Part shown: piece by piece, positions 52,827 through 54,438 of the stretch
How the letters are laid out: the number at the start of each line of letters is the position of its first letter
How positions within the stretch are numbered: position 1 is the stretch's first letter
Assembly: GCA_964016885.1 (NCBI GenBank)
Contig: OZ024745.1
Location: 47,914,042 to 47,978,041 of the forward strand
DNA from: Eledone cirrhosa
Taxonomy: Eukaryota > Mollusca > Cephalopoda > Octopoda > Eledonidae
DNA: 64,000 bases
Direction: 5' to 3'
Notes under the pieces: model-generated
Databases searched by the model: none
What the model was told of the DNA's origin: nothing
Seen by the model: the letters and a program-made list of their open reading frames with translations, nothing else
Position numbers and translations under genes: made by a program

Positions 52827-53822
52827 AATATTTATTAAAATAACATATTAAAGTTTAAGCAAAGAATCGCTGTTTTCACCCTTAACGGGATCTTTCAGAA
52901 GATCCCGTTAAGAGTGAAAGCAGTTTAATCTGTTATTTTAATAAATATATATATATGACAGTCAATCGACTTTCGTCAAATCGGACAGAGGAAACAATGT
53001 TTCCATTGGTCTTTCCAATTGCTAATACTATCTATCAGTCACAACTCCAGGTAGAAGGAGCAACGTGAAATAAAGTCTCTTGTCCAAGTACATAACGCAT
53101 CGCCCGGTCCAAGAACCAAACTCACAACCTCACGATTGCAAATCCAATTTTCTTACTACTCAGCCATGCGCCTTCACTATATATACTTAAGCATGACATA
53201 GCTTTACATGCTCCAATTAACTCACCTAAAGATATGCAGCACTTTCACAATTGATGGGAATAGTATTATGAAGAGTCTGGCCTCTGTCCAACAAATCATG
53301 CAAATGTTTATTTGTAGAACCATCCAACATATTGCTAACAGGAAAATAAATATATATGGGTGCAAACATGACTGTGTGGTTAAGAAATTTGCTTTACAAT
53401 CACATGCTCTCAGGTTCAGTACCACAACATGGCACCTTTGGCATGGGTCTTCTATTATTCCCTTGGGCTGACCTATGCTTAGTGAGTAAATTTGGTTGAT
53501 AGAAGCTGTTAGAAATCTCATCATATATACACACACACATACACACCCTTGCAAGCAGGCAAAAGCAGACGTAAAATGAAATGAAAAAAAACAAACACAC
53601 ACACACTAAATTTAGGTTTAATCAATACATATAAAATATATATTGATTGCATTTTTCAATAAAAAGTCCCATGAACATCAATTCAGCGCATCAATAATAC
53701 AAGTTTAAATGATATATAAATAAATATATATTGATATTATCAATTGAGAAACTACTAATATTTTGTACAAATATACAGAACAATTAATATGTAAGAAAAT
53801 ATACTTACTTCAATATGGTAAA

Positions 53823-53881
<59 letters not shown>

Positions 53882-54407
53882 CCATACCAGCATGGAAAAG
53901 CTGACTTAAAAATCTAAACTATAATAAAGTAAGGAGTGCGGGACTGCGTCCAGAATATATTTTTTTATCCCATTTGTAAAATAAGTTGGATTACTTTGAA
54001 TAAATAATGAATGAATATTGCATAATTTATTTACTAAATTTCGTTATTCTTGATTAAATATAAATAATTTTGTGCCTTATTTTAAGATTCACTTCTTTTA
54101 AATTTTCAAATGTCAACACTTCCGGTTAGCGATCGCGTAAATAAAAATTCATATATTTCTGTCACTAATTTTCTTCTAATGCAGTTTATATATAATATCG
54201 TCTTTTTTTAATGTATCATGGATTACGTTACTGATTACATAAGACAGTGTAACGCAGTCTTCATTCAATTTCTGTGTATATTATCTATTACGATTTTATT
54301 TGATGTATCATATCTACATGCATATAATATCAATATGCAAGCAGAAAAACCACCTGAAGGGTGGTTTTTCTGCTAGTGATTATAATGATGATATATAGTA
54401 GCCAATC

Positions 54408-54438
<31 letters not shown>

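Noticed and set aside
54340..54374. Hairpin followed by T-rich arm, resembling a bacterial terminator
   Set aside because: The locus is an intron of a eukaryotic gene, so a rho-independent terminator has no meaning here.
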